IMG/VR virus record: IMGVR_UViG_3300037336_000053
Span: 59,363 to 123,362 of that record
DNA: 64,000 nucleotides
Source of the DNA: a virus
Reading direction: 5' to 3' (one strand)
Part shown: positions 34,499-42,356 of the stretch, one piece after another
Position numbering within the stretch: the stretch's first letter is position 1
How the letters are laid out: every line of letters starts with the position of its first letter
Program-made: the position numbers and the translations under genes
The notes under the pieces: generated by a model
Databases searched by the model: none
The model's input: the letters and a program-made list of their open reading frames with translations, nothing else
Told to the model about the DNA's origin: nothing

Positions 34499-35190
34499 CC
34501 TACAAACGCCCGCTCTTGTACAAACGTACCCTGTGTCTTTTTACTGCCTTCACAAAATCCTAATGTACTAAAATGTTCTTTTAGGTCGTTGTTAAATCCT
34601 ATACTGCCACACAACATCACACGTTGAAAAGACGGATCGTCAATCTTAACAGTCCCGTCCTCCATAAATTTTTGAATACGTCCTTTTAGTTTGGCATCTT
34701 CTTGTGTCACTGTGCTAATATATTTAATAGGCATTTCGTTTAAAAAGTCTCTGTAACAATCTTGTTCGGCATTTAATCTAGTTGTCCATGTCACTGTTAT
34801 GTTTTCAAACAAGTCGTATGTTTCAGGATCACGCAGTATACTAATAAACGGAGCAATGCCTGTGCCACTTGCCATCATTACTAAGTGCCCGCCTAGTTCT
34901 AAGTTAGCAAGCAATAATGTGCCAGTTGGTTTCTCTCCCACTTCTAGCATATCGCCTACTTGTATATTTTGTAACTTGCTAGTAAGTGGGCCATTTGGTA
35001 CTTTGATACTGTAAAATTCAATCCAGTCATCGTACGGTCCGCTTGATATACTGTATGCCCGTTTAGGTGTACCTTCCATACTTATCATTACAAACTCACC
35101 TGCTGTAAATCTGTATGTTGACGGCCGTTCAACACGTATTCTAAACAGTGTGTCTGTGTAGTGTTTAACATCAATTACGCCTAGTAGCAT
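34495..35190 (-). CDS. fpr: Ferredoxin/flavodoxin-NADP+ reductase (Fpr)
   Basis: A 231-residue FAD enzyme passing electrons between NADPH and ferredoxin. The FAD site KRAYSISSGP, the NADP-binding ASGTGIAPF and VMLCGSIGFNND, and a C-terminal aromatic end (FVQERAFVG) match bacterial Fpr. With phage FdxA at 14556 it forms an electron-transfer pair that could serve ribonucleotide reductase, Fe-S assembly or oxygenases. It lies 1 base from the glycosyltransferase upstream. Confidence 0.93.
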   Translation of the reverse strand: MLLGVIDVKHYTDTLFRIRVERPSTYRFTAGEFVMISMEGTPKRAYSISSGPYDDWIEFYSIKVPNGPLTSKLQNIQVGDMLEVGEKPTGTLLLANLELGGHLVMMASGTGIAPFISILRDPETYDLFENITVTWTTRLNAEQDCYRDFLNEMPIKYISTVTQEDAKLKGRIQKFMEDGTVKIDDPSFQRVMLCGSIGFNNDLKEHFSTLGFCEGSKKTQGTFVQERAFVG

Positions 35191-35191
35191 A

Positions 35192-36031
35192 CTATCTCCA
35201 ATTGTCTACCACCCATGAATCTTCGCAATTATGTGGTTGAGGATCTCCGTGGAATACTGCTATGCAACATTCTACTCTTGGAGTAACATTTTCAATTGTT
35301 TTCAATATACGATTGCCTTTTGTTCCGCCTGGCGAAAATTCTTTTGTTTTTCGAACTTCCCATTTCCAACTTAATATCCAACTATCTGGATAAAGCATTG
35401 CTTGCTGACTTCTAGTTGCTTCGTACAGCCAATCCTGATCACCAAACAGTCTACGCTGAATGTTGACTCTGTCTTTATCAAATTCTTCCCAAACATGACT
35501 TAATTGTCCAGTTTTAAATCGTATAACACTGCTGTTATATTTTGGCCATTTAGGCCGCATTGCTCTAGTAAAGTCTCGTATTGTACACCAATGATTTGGT
35601 TGATAGGTAAACAGTTTATCTATATTACTTGCAATTACAACATCTAGATCAATGTAAAGTATAGTACCCTTTATTGGGAGATCATTTGAAAACATGTAGG
35701 GCTTGTACCACCAGCCTGATAATCCCTTGGGCAATGATATTACTTTTATATTTGAATCTAATCCGTTTGCATCTTCAGTCATGCACACAAATTCGTAATC
35801 TATTCTACAATTACGTTTAACCATATTGTACAAACGATTAACATAATCAGCAGAATACTTTGTGCCATGTTTTAAGCATAGCACAAAGAATTTATTTTCT
35901 GTTACCGGAGCAGGAACTGTAACAATTTCAACAGGAATAGATTGATGTTTAGCTTCTTTTTCCTGCTTACGTTGTTCTTTTATTCTGCGCCATTCCTCTT
36001 TGGAATATTGACTCTTGTCAATCTTAGCCAT
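35192..36031 (-). CDS. Glycosyltransferase-like protein (GT-A fold)
   Basis: A 279-residue protein from the ATG at 36031 (MAKIDKSQYSKEEWRRIKEQ), which overlaps queD by 8 bases. After a charged N-terminus, NKFFVLCLKHGTKYSADYVN begins a GT-A-like domain, with ILYIDLDVVIASN giving the DxD metal/sugar-nucleotide motif and a later FGDQDWLYE. It may glycosylate virion proteins, host surface or modified DNA bases; the substrate is not evident. Confidence 0.72.
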   Translation of the reverse strand: MAKIDKSQYSKEEWRRIKEQRKQEKEAKHQSIPVEIVTVPAPVTENKFFVLCLKHGTKYSADYVNRLYNMVKRNCRIDYEFVCMTEDANGLDSNIKVISLPKGLSGWWYKPYMFSNDLPIKGTILYIDLDVVIASNIDKLFTYQPNHWCTIRDFTRAMRPKWPKYNSSVIRFKTGQLSHVWEEFDKDRVNIQRRLFGDQDWLYEATRSQQAMLYPDSWILSWKWEVRKTKEFSPGGTKGNRILKTIENVTPRVECCIAVFHGDPQPHNCEDSWVVDNWR

Positions 36032-36503
36032 TTGCAAATAATATCTTTTGAACTTCAAAAGGTGTGTAGATTGCTGAGTTAGCACCATGCTCTGAACACT
36101 CTGCTGATTCACACCAGCAACGTCCACCGGACATTTCTTTAACCAATGCATCTGCAAAACGCCATGCATGTTCTGCAAACTTCTCTACACCTACGCCGTC
36201 CATTACTACAACTTCTGCTAATCCCATTGCTTCAAGTTCTGAAAATTTATACAAGAACGGATCTTCTCGATCAATTACAGTCTTGTGATCAAAACTATTT
36301 TCAAGCCAAGCCTTCAAAGGTTTTAGCCCGCCAAAGTCTACTGCCCAGTTTTTGTTATCTAATTCTTTACAACCAAATGTAAATTTAAATGCCAAACTGT
36401 AACCATGTAGCAAATGACAGTGTGAATGTTCTGCGTTAGGTTGACGGAACACTGCACTAAGCCCGATCTGATGTCCGTATGTTTTTGTTGAATAGTAAGC
36501 CAT
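36024..36503 (-). CDS. queD: QueD-like 6-carboxytetrahydropterin synthase
   Basis: A 159-residue pterin synthase-family protein. HSHCHLLHGYSLAF carries the catalytic Cys and zinc His residues, SFDHKTVI holds the second catalytic His, and CSEHGANSAIY has the substrate Glu. QueD acts in making preQ0, used for queuosine tRNA or, in some phages, 7-deazaguanine DNA. Other pathway genes (folE, queE, queC, dpdA) are not in this window. It follows a sigma-70 promoter and a TATAAATA element, so it may be expressed both early and late. Confidence 0.85.
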   Translation of the reverse strand: MAYYSTKTYGHQIGLSAVFRQPNAEHSHCHLLHGYSLAFKFTFGCKELDNKNWAVDFGGLKPLKAWLENSFDHKTVIDREDPFLYKFSELEAMGLAEVVVMDGVGVEKFAEHAWRFADALVKEMSGGRCWCESAECSEHGANSAIYTPFEVQKILFANG

Positions 36504-36535
36504 TTTATACTCCTAGGTTAATGGAGTGTGCGGAA

Positions 36536-36543
36536 TATTTATA
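36536..36543 (-). promoter_or_regulatory. Late promoter element TATAAATA upstream of queD
   Basis: Perfect T4-type TATAAATA on the minus strand, about 33 bases before the queD ATG, with CTAGGAG as ribosome-binding site. Confidence 0.5.
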
Positions 36544-36577
36544 GAGGGAACGAACACCAAGTCCTCTTACAATATAC

Positions 36578-36606
36578 ATTATATTACAAACTACTTATCT
36601 TGTCAA
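36578..36606 (-). promoter_or_regulatory. Sigma-70 promoter upstream of queD operon
   Basis: TTGACA (36601-36606), 17-base spacer, TATAAT (36578-36583) on the minus strand. It overlaps the end of the gene at 36584. Confidence 0.85.
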
Positions 36607-37165
36607 CCATTACGTTAGAATATTTCCAGGCGTTTGGTAATTCAAACGCATCATTATGTATAACAAAACTAACTTTTGGATAGCATTTAAACACCATTCC
36701 AATTTGATGTATCCAATACCTAGGATCAACTGCTCGTTTGTTTGCATCGTCGTAGTTGCTAGTGCCCTTGTACACGTTGTTTACAGTTTGCGTAGGGCTG
36801 TACAAGTCAAAGCCTATTAAACGCACTGTAGGGCCCTTACACAGCTTCGCAGCCAGCAATACAGCGTAAGGTCCGCTGCCCCATTGAAAGGGCTCGTCCC
36901 ATCTTTCGGTTCCGTTATAGGGAAGTTTTGGAACAGCTCGAATCCGTTTAAATTGGTTGTAATGACCTACCCAATCTTCTCTAGTGTATACTAGTGCATA
37001 ATCGTTTATACCATTGTCAATTGCTTCGTTAACCATTCTACGATCAACACTCACTAAATGATCCACAGCATAGTCGCGATAGATTGCATTGCATCCTATT
37101 TTGGTGCCACTTAAATCATCAATGTTTATGGAGGTGCGACTTTCGCCATTGCCGAATACATACAT
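36584..37165 (-). CDS. Conserved phage protein with FGNGES motif
   Basis: A 193-residue protein beginning MYVFGNGESRTSINIDDLSG, then KIGCNAIYRDYAVDHLVSVD. This Rossmann-like start (GNGxS, then xxxCNxI) is seen in glycan-related proteins near phage glycosyltransferases, and VRLIGFDLYSP would be a later strand. A sugar-transfer or nucleotide-sugar role is plausible but not proven. It lies upstream of the QueD/GT operon. Confidence 0.55.
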   Translation of the reverse strand: MYVFGNGESRTSINIDDLSGTKIGCNAIYRDYAVDHLVSVDRRMVNEAIDNGINDYALVYTREDWVGHYNQFKRIRAVPKLPYNGTERWDEPFQWGSGPYAVLLAAKLCKGPTVRLIGFDLYSPTQTVNNVYKGTSNYDDANKRAVDPRYWIHQIGMVFKCYPKVSFVIHNDAFELPNAWKYSNVMVDKISSL

Positions 37166-37173
37166 ATATATAT

Positions 37174-37638
37174 TTACTTTACTATAAGCAATATGTTATC
37201 GTAGGATTGGATTTTTTCTTGTTTAAAAACTATGTAAGTGCAAACAAACTCGCCTGTTATGCTCACACGATACATCCCCGGAATTAGCTCTTTAGGCTTT
37301 ACTAAGCTCCAGCTGTTGGGTATTGCATCACCCGGGGTCGTATTGTATATATACTGTTTTGAAAAGCGATCTAAAATTATAGCACGATTATCTTCACTGT
37401 ATGCAGTTCCGTAGACTCTAGTACTTGCACAGTCGTGTCGTTTTGATCCTATCATAGCAAACTCAATATCTTTATCACCTGTAACAGGATTATTAATAAT
37501 TTGAATTTGTACGTCTTGATATACAAAAGAATTCTTAAAACTCATATAGGCAACTCCTAATACAATTAGTGTTACCATACTAAAGCCACTGATGATGTTA
37601 GTGGCTGCTTTTATTAATGCGTAGTTGTTAAGATTCAT
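37174..37638 (-). CDS. Single-pass membrane protein, unknown
   Basis: A 154-residue protein with one N-terminal membrane helix (about residues 17-35, SGFSMVTLIVLGVAYM) and an outside domain of about 110 residues with two or three cysteines. It overlaps the upstream membrane gene by 11 bases, so they are likely coupled and may interact. No family recognised. Confidence 0.55.
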   Translation of the reverse strand: MNLNNYALIKAATNIISGFSMVTLIVLGVAYMSFKNSFVYQDVQIQIINNPVTGDKDIEFAMIGSKRHDCASTRVYGTAYSEDNRAIILDRFSKQYIYNTTPGDAIPNSWSLVKPKELIPGMYRVSITGEFVCTYIVFKQEKIQSYDNILLIVK

Positions 37639-37939
37639 TTCTAATACTTTTCACTTCTTGAGTAATGGCTTTTACTTCTTGATTAACTTCTTGTAGGTTT
37701 TTACTAGCTCTATTTAGTGTGGTTATCAAGTACTTGATAGTGAATATTGCCCACCACCACCATACTACAGCAGTTATTGCAAATCCAACCAACCCTACGT
37801 AGAATGCAGTTTCAAAATCAATAATATCAAATAGTATTAGTATTATACTACTCAGCAGAAATACTGTGGGAGTTAACCGTGCGTATAAGTCCCAGCGTTC
37901 TACCTGTTCAGTAATAATTTGATTCTTTTTATCGTCCAT
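37628..37939 (-). CDS. Two-helix membrane protein with coiled-coil tail
   Basis: A 103-residue protein with membrane helices at about 22-38 and 45-68 (FYVGLVGFAITAVVWWWW) and a C-terminal coiled coil (NQEVKAITQEVKSIRNES). A perfect TATAAATA late element lies 5 bases before the start codon. Small size, topology and late expression would fit an auxiliary lysis or virion membrane protein, but this is not established. Confidence 0.55.
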   Translation of the reverse strand: MDDKKNQIITEQVERWDLYARLTPTVFLLSSIILILFDIIDFETAFYVGLVGFAITAVVWWWWAIFTIKYLITTLNRASKNLQEVNQEVKAITQEVKSIRNES

Positions 37940-37943
37940 AAAG

Positions 37944-37951
37944 TATTTATA
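37944..37951 (-). promoter_or_regulatory. Late promoter element TATAAATA
   Basis: TATAAATACTT on the minus strand, very close to the ATG at 37939. Downstream CTT matches the other late elements. Confidence 0.5.
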
Positions 37952-37984
37952 GACGCTACACTGTGTGTAATAATGTGCTTTTAA

Positions 37985-39091
37985 TCAAGCACTTATTTGG
38001 CCGAAGGGCTTCCATTCGCCTGGGGTACCTTCTCTAATACAAATCCATCCTACGTATCCTGTTGGTTTTGGACTACTATTCCAAACAACATCACCCAATG
38101 CGTATGAACCTGAAGTTGGTGTGCTTGTACCTACTTCAAATTTCTTACCCTGCATGCGTATTGGTCCAGCAGTAGTAATGTCGGCGTCACTTGCAAAGTT
38201 TTTAACACCTACACCAATCTTACCATTAAACACTGCTTTAGATGCAAATATAACATCGCCACTTGGTTCAATACTAATGCGTTTAGTATCGTCAGTAACA
38301 ATGTCTAATCCACTAGTAGTCCAAGTACCAATTTTAAATCGGTAGTCATCAGTTGCATCAATTAAAAATTCGTGGTCTAAACTAGCAATACTAAATGCAC
38401 CATTTGGGCTACTGATTCCTAATCCTAAACGCATACTATCAGCATCATAGAAGATATGTTCGTCGATGGTGACTGCGCCAGCAACACGTAACGAATCTAA
38501 TGTACCTACACGTTGTAGGTTACTGTTAACAATTCCTAACCCAATACTGTCTTCGCTTATTACAGTTTGATTAGCAATACGATATTCCTTACCTTTAGAA
38601 ACATCAATTGTTTCACTACTAAACAATCTGTCCGGACTGCCTTGCATAGTTAACTGTCTAGTATTTCCAGCACCTGTCCAAATTAATCCTTTGCTATAGA
38701 TGTTACCACCTTCTGCTTTGAATTCTAAAGGACCTGTTCTTTCGTTTCTTACATCAGCACTAATCTCATCTACGTGTAATTTAGTTGCAGTAATTTCACC
38801 CTTAACAGTTAAACTACCTTCAATGGTTAGTGGGTTAACAATAGTGTTAACACGCAATACTGTAACAGTAACGCCATCGTTACCAACAAGTAACGTTGGT
38901 GCAGTTGCAGTATCTTTAATACCAGTACTTGCAAAATTAGTAATTGTTCCACCGTTAATCTTATTACCTGATAATTGTCTATCAAGTATTTCAGGCTTTG
39001 GTGCAGGCTGTTTAGATATTGCTTCTACCGCTGCACTTACGGCAGCAAAGCCATTTCTCATTTCTATTAGTTTATTTTCCATATCGCTCAT
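37985..39091 (-). CDS. Tail-fibre-like protein with C-terminal tip
   Basis: A 368-residue protein with a short N-terminal helix (MENKLIEMRNGFAAVSAAVE), then beta-rich fibre shaft with LxVxGxITATKLHVDEIS, ADSMRLGLGISSPNGAF and other strands. The C-terminus (YALGDVVWNSSPKPTGYVGW, REGTPGEWKPFGQI) is a common tip domain of marine phage fibres. It has a GATAAATA element inside a 12-bp inverted repeat at its start. Confidence 0.8.
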   Translation of the reverse strand: MSDMENKLIEMRNGFAAVSAAVEAISKQPAPKPEILDRQLSGNKINGGTITNFASTGIKDTATAPTLLVGNDGVTVTVLRVNTIVNPLTIEGSLTVKGEITATKLHVDEISADVRNERTGPLEFKAEGGNIYSKGLIWTGAGNTRQLTMQGSPDRLFSSETIDVSKGKEYRIANQTVISEDSIGLGIVNSNLQRVGTLDSLRVAGAVTIDEHIFYDADSMRLGLGISSPNGAFSIASLDHEFLIDATDDYRFKIGTWTTSGLDIVTDDTKRISIEPSGDVIFASKAVFNGKIGVGVKNFASDADITTAGPIRMQGKKFEVGTSTPTSGSYALGDVVWNSSPKPTGYVGWICIREGTPGEWKPFGQISA

Positions 39092-39128
39092 TGTGATAAA
39101 TCCCTGCTGTTACAGTATTTATCACAAT
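39090..39128. repeat. Perfect 12-bp inverted repeat at the start of the 37985-39091 gene
   Basis: ATTGTGATAAAT (39090-39101) and ATTTATCACAAT (39117-39128) are separated by 15 bases. The right arm contains the GATAAATA late element on the minus strand and the left arm overlaps the gene's ATG, so a hairpin could occlude the ribosome-binding site. Confidence 0.7.
39116..39123 (-). promoter_or_regulatory. Late promoter element GATAAATA
   Basis: GATAAATACTG on the minus strand about 25 bases before the ATG at 39091; part of the inverted repeat there. Confidence 0.5.
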
Positions 39129-39138
39129 GAGTTATAGA

Positions 39139-40440
39139 TTATGATACTTTAAGCAAGATAGTATCGATGTTAATACGTCCATTCATCCTAGTATCTACTG
39201 CACTAATGTTATCAAGGAATGTACGCAACGCTACTTTGCCAGCTGCCTTGAACGCTTTAAGTTGTTCATCTGGCTTGCGCAATGTCTTTTGAATACTAAG
39301 TTCTTCGTTAAACCCTGTAATAGTAGTGCCTTTAACCTGCAAGCCACTGGTACCGCGTCCCATTCCAGTTGGATCAATGTTAGTTGCAACATACTTGCCC
39401 AGCTTGCGAGTCTTAACATTAAATGTCCAAAGTTCGTTTGCTCCTACAACGTCTGTAGGATTAACACTTGCAAGTTTATACTTGTCGTCCAACTTCAAAA
39501 ACTTCAGCTTACTAACAAGTTTATCAGCACTCTTAGGGTTGGCAATACGCGGAGCACGAGTTGCTTTGGCTGCATCAATGATATACTCAAGTGCTTGCAT
39601 TAAATTTTCAATAGCACTAGTATACTTTGCAATATCTGATTTCTTAAGATGTGCGTAGCCTTCTTTAAGCTGTGCCCACATGTCTGTTTCTAGCTCATCC
39701 ATCTTTTTCAACTGGCCAGCTGTGGGCATACGATCCAGTTCTTCAAAATCTAACAGTTCTTTTTCAAAGAATGTTTTCATCTTACGAGCATGTGCTTGCG
39801 TAGTACCAGCTTTGCTAAAATGTGTTTTAAAGTTAAACCCTGTTGGATCAAAGCCTGGTTTGTTTGTAATAAAGCCTTCTAACCATTCTTCAATTGGCTC
39901 AGCAGTTGCTCGCGCTTGGTCTGTAATACGCTCTTGGATAGTGGGAACATATACTTTAGAACTTGCTTTTTCGTCTAGCTTTGCTTTAGCAACTTCTTTA
40001 GCACCGCCTACGATTGTTTTTTCTAGCACTCTTTTAATATACTCACTTACAGGCGTCATTTGGCCTATTGTGCCTGCCAAACTATCCCAGTGTACAGCAT
40101 GCTTTGGATTAAGATCCATCATTCCAGTGCGCAACAATTTACACAAGATAGCAGTATTAACACTAATGCTGTCTGCACCTTTAGCTGCACGAGCACATTT
40201 AATCTGTTCAGCAGTGTAATCGTTTTCTTTCATCCACGCCCAGCAATCAGGTTCTAAATCAGCGGACTTATAGTTGTCATAGTAAAACGATTTAGAATGA
40301 CGCTGGAAAACATGATAATCATACCCGCTCCAATTTTCGCAACCTTCCCAGCTTGGACCCGTGACTTTTGCACCACGTCTAACTACTGGTGCCGAACGGG
40401 CCTTTTTCTTTGGAATTTTAATACCAACGCTTTTTGCCAT
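39139..40440 (-). CDS. Conserved marine phage protein, unknown (433 residues)
   Basis: The ATG at 40440 (MAKSVGIKIPKKKARSAPVV) has AGGAGAG 5 bases upstream and a sigma-70 promoter in the leader; an in-frame ATG at 40560 lies upstream of that promoter and is rejected. The protein is mostly helical, with WEGCENWSGYDYHVFQRHSK near the start and a C-terminal beta region. It resembles uncharacterised proteins of T4-like marine phages. Early expression argues against a structural role. Confidence 0.65.
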   Translation of the reverse strand: MAKSVGIKIPKKKARSAPVVRRGAKVTGPSWEGCENWSGYDYHVFQRHSKSFYYDNYKSADLEPDCWAWMKENDYTAEQIKCARAAKGADSISVNTAILCKLLRTGMMDLNPKHAVHWDSLAGTIGQMTPVSEYIKRVLEKTIVGGAKEVAKAKLDEKASSKVYVPTIQERITDQARATAEPIEEWLEGFITNKPGFDPTGFNFKTHFSKAGTTQAHARKMKTFFEKELLDFEELDRMPTAGQLKKMDELETDMWAQLKEGYAHLKKSDIAKYTSAIENLMQALEYIIDAAKATRAPRIANPKSADKLVSKLKFLKLDDKYKLASVNPTDVVGANELWTFNVKTRKLGKYVATNIDPTGMGRGTSGLQVKGTTITGFNEELSIQKTLRKPDEQLKAFKAAGKVALRTFLDNISAVDTRMNGRINIDTILLKVS

Positions 40441-40470
40441 GCTAACTCTCCTATTGCTGTTTATGTTACT

Positions 40471-40499
40471 ATTATATAGCCGAGAGGCTACAATGTCAA
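40471..40499 (-). promoter_or_regulatory. Sigma-70 promoter
   Basis: TTGACA (40494-40499), 17-base spacer, perfect TATAAT (40471-40476) on the minus strand, about 30 bases before the ATG at 40440. It overlaps the end of the mini-paralogue array. Confidence 0.88.
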
Positions 40500-40762
40500 C
40501 TCTTTTTAAGAGCCCAGAACGTGGCTTGTTTGCCACTGAGATATCCTGTGATAACCACACGGTTTGTGTATGTGGGCAGATCCAACCATGTGTGGTGGGT
40601 TATTTCTGTGGCGTTTTCCATACAGAATTTGCCTGCAGGTGTTTGCTGCCATTCATAAATTGGTTGTGCCATATAGACCTCAACATCCTCTACATCACCC
40701 ATAGTAAATTCGTGTAGCTTATATTTTTCTCTAACTTCGCCGTTGACTAGTTTATATTTCAT
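40496..40762 (-). CDS. Mini-paralogue array member 7 (divergent)
   Basis: An 88-residue protein from the ATG at 40762, which makes a 4-base ATGA overlap with the preceding array gene. The C-terminal YLSGKQATFWALKKS is a divergent form of the array's DATxFxLRWS ending. The N-terminus (MKYKLVNGEVREKYKLHEFT) is unrelated to the others. Last and least typical member of the series. Confidence 0.5.
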   Translation of the reverse strand: MKYKLVNGEVREKYKLHEFTMGDVEDVEVYMAQPIYEWQQTPAGKFCMENATEITHHTWLDLPTYTNRVVITGYLSGKQATFWALKKS

Positions 40763-40938
40763 GAGCTCCATCTTAGAGTGTACAACATGTGATCTTTTTC
40801 GTGTTCGAAGCGAATTTCAAATATAGGTTTAGGAAACCATCTTGAGTGACTCATAGGTCCAAAAGTCTGTACGCACCATGCAACACGTTCGTCCCATTGT
40901 TGCTGTGACATGCCACCACACTTGCCTTTATACTTCAT
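40759..40938 (-). CDS. Mini-paralogue array member 6
   Basis: A 59-residue protein from the ATG at 40938, chosen for its ATGA overlap with the preceding stop. It ends IRFEHEKDHMLYTLRWSS, the array signature. A WDERVAWCVQTFGP helix precedes it. Confidence 0.55.
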   Translation of the reverse strand: MKYKGKCGGMSQQQWDERVAWCVQTFGPMSHSRWFPKPIFEIRFEHEKDHMLYTLRWSS

Positions 40939-41174
40939 GAACTCCACCTCAACAGGAACCATACATAATCCTGTTCATACACAAAACAAAATCTATACTG
41001 ATCAAAATGATCTCTCCCAGCCCAGAATACACACCAGATGCCGGCTCTATTGCCCACCGCCTGCCACCGTGTGTCAAATTGTTCCTCGCACCACTTCATA
41101 GCATCTTGGTGCTGATCCTTGTGAATCAACACTTCGTAGTTGAACTGACTGTGAGTAGGGACCTTGATTATCAT
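40935..41174 (-). CDS. Mini-paralogue array member 5
   Basis: A 79-residue protein from the ATG at 41174 (MIIKVPTHSQFNYEV), which overlaps the preceding stop by 4 bases; upstream in-frame codons would overlap that gene much more. It ends FCFVYEQDYVWFLLRWSS. A helix with AMKWCEEQF precedes, as in member 3 (ALEWAKKHC). Confidence 0.6.
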   Translation of the reverse strand: MIIKVPTHSQFNYEVLIHKDQHQDAMKWCEEQFDTRWQAVGNRAGIWCVFWAGRDHFDQYRFCFVYEQDYVWFLLRWSS

Positions 41175-41272
41175 GTCCCGCTCCATCGTAGAGTAAACCA
41201 AGTGGCATCTCTATCTTCACTGAAGAAATAATCAATCTGAACCGGATAGTTGCTGCGTTCTATAACTTTCAT
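41171..41272 (-). CDS. Mini-paralogue array member 4 (33 residues)
   Basis: A 33-residue frame, the shortest member: MKVIERSNYPVQIDYFF then SEDRDATWFTLRWSG. It keeps only the conserved C-terminal strand unit. It overlaps both neighbours by 4 bases (ATGA at each end), which is good evidence it is a real gene. Confidence 0.6.
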   Translation of the reverse strand: MKVIERSNYPVQIDYFFSEDRDATWFTLRWSGT

Positions 41273-41451
41273 GCCCACCTTAATGTAAACATAGTAACGT
41301 CCCGCTCATCACTAAAATAATAAACAATACTATAACAGTCTCCCGCATGGTCATTAGTAGTAAGTACCGTATTCGTGGTATAACTTGTGCAGTGTTTTTT
41401 AGCCCATTCCAGAGCTTTCCACTCCGGATCATAAGGCAATGTCACTGTCAT
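41269..41451 (-). CDS. Mini-paralogue array member 3
   Basis: A 60-residue protein (MTVTLPYDPEWKALEWAKKH) ending YYFSDERDVTMFTLRWA. Overlaps both neighbours by 4 bases. Likely a small alpha/beta unit: one helix and a two- or three-stranded sheet. Confidence 0.6.
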   Translation of the reverse strand: MTVTLPYDPEWKALEWAKKHCTSYTTNTVLTTNDHAGDCYSIVYYFSDERDVTMFTLRWA

Positions 41452-41660
41452 GACGAGAACTTCAATGCAAACAAGGTAGCATCTCTGCCTTCTTTAAAAT
41501 AAAAGTCAGTGCTGTTATGATGATAGACAGCATTCCACTGATCCTTAAATGACCCTAAGTGTTTGCCTAACCATATTTCAACATTGTCAATTTTCATTCC
41601 TGTGTCATCTACACCAAGATTCACACAGTGTGGCCACAGTTCTTTTTTCAGTATTCTCAC
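41448..41660 (-). CDS. Mini-paralogue array member 2
   Basis: About 70 residues from a GTG at 41660, which would give a 4-base GTGA overlap like the rest of the array; an in-frame ATG at 41672 is the alternative. It ends FYFKEGRDATLFALKFSS, close to the array consensus. The middle has KIDNVEIWLGKHLGSFKDQW. Confidence 0.55.
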   Translation of the reverse strand: MRILKKELWPHCVNLGVDDTGMKIDNVEIWLGKHLGSFKDQWNAVYHHNSTDFYFKEGRDATLFALKFSS

Positions 41661-41941
41661 GATCCACTCCACCTCAATGCAAACAGAGTAGCCAGCTTGG
41701 GATCTTTCACAGTGATTGTGGGAATGTAATCACCAGCAGTGTCATGAACCTGTTTATCATCAACCCGTTTATCATAGGGCACAAACCTACGCTCATAGTA
41801 CCACGCACACTCATCAAAGCCAACTCCGTTAGCATTATCCACACCTGAGCCTACATGCTCCTTTAACCATTCTGTACACCCATCAGGCACGCCTTGAGGG
41901 AAATCTACTCTCATGGACTCCTGATGTAGGTTAGCGTTCAT
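41657..41941 (-). CDS. Mini-paralogue array member 1
   Basis: A 94-residue protein; ATG at 41914 preceded closely by AGGAG is an alternative start. The ending KDPKLATLFALRWSGS fits the array signature, and the N-terminal VDFPQGVPDGCTEWLKEHVG resembles the helix of the other members. First gene of the array after the exonuclease. Confidence 0.55.
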   Translation of the reverse strand: MNANLHQESMRVDFPQGVPDGCTEWLKEHVGSGVDNANGVGFDECAWYYERRFVPYDKRVDDKQVHDTAGDYIPTITVKDPKLATLFALRWSGS

Positions 41942-42356
41942 ATACTTTGCTTAACTCTTGATCTGCAATAGCTCTTGCATCGTGCAGTGCATTGTGTGGA
42001 ACTTTGCTGTCTGCACTGCTTAGATCTCTGCGTATCTCCATAGTAATCGGAGGATAGTTTAAACACATGCCTGGCCCTGTAATCAAAGCATCACAGAAGT
42101 GTTTGATATCTTCTGACCAGTCGGAGATTAAATGTATGCTGTGATATTGGAATAAGAACTGTTGAAGTTTAGTTTGAAACACGTCTAGTTCGATAGGTTC
42201 TTTTTCTAGGAACGGCATAACATGTTCAGCGACCCAATCTTTTGGACCAGCACAGTGCAACACTTCGTAGAACTCGTTGCCATCTTCACCAACCAGTGCC
42301 ATACTGATAAGCTCGCCTTTGAACTCGTTAAATTCTGTATCTATATAAATTTTCAT
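41931..42356 (-). CDS. DEDDh 3'-5' exoribonuclease (RNase T-like)
   Basis: A 141-residue nuclease. IYIDTEFNEFKGE carries the first Asp/Glu pair, LISDWSEDIKHFCD the middle Asp, and VPHNALHDARAIA the His/Asp pair, which completes DEDDh. It resembles Rv2179c-like 3'-5' exoribonucleases. With the RNA ligase and tRNA island nearby, tRNA or mRNA 3'-end trimming is a reasonable guess. Overlaps the neighbouring genes by 4 and 11 bases. Confidence 0.82.
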   Translation of the reverse strand: MKIYIDTEFNEFKGELISMALVGEDGNEFYEVLHCAGPKDWVAEHVMPFLEKEPIELDVFQTKLQQFLFQYHSIHLISDWSEDIKHFCDALITGPGMCLNYPPITMEIRRDLSSADSKVPHNALHDARAIADQELSKVYER

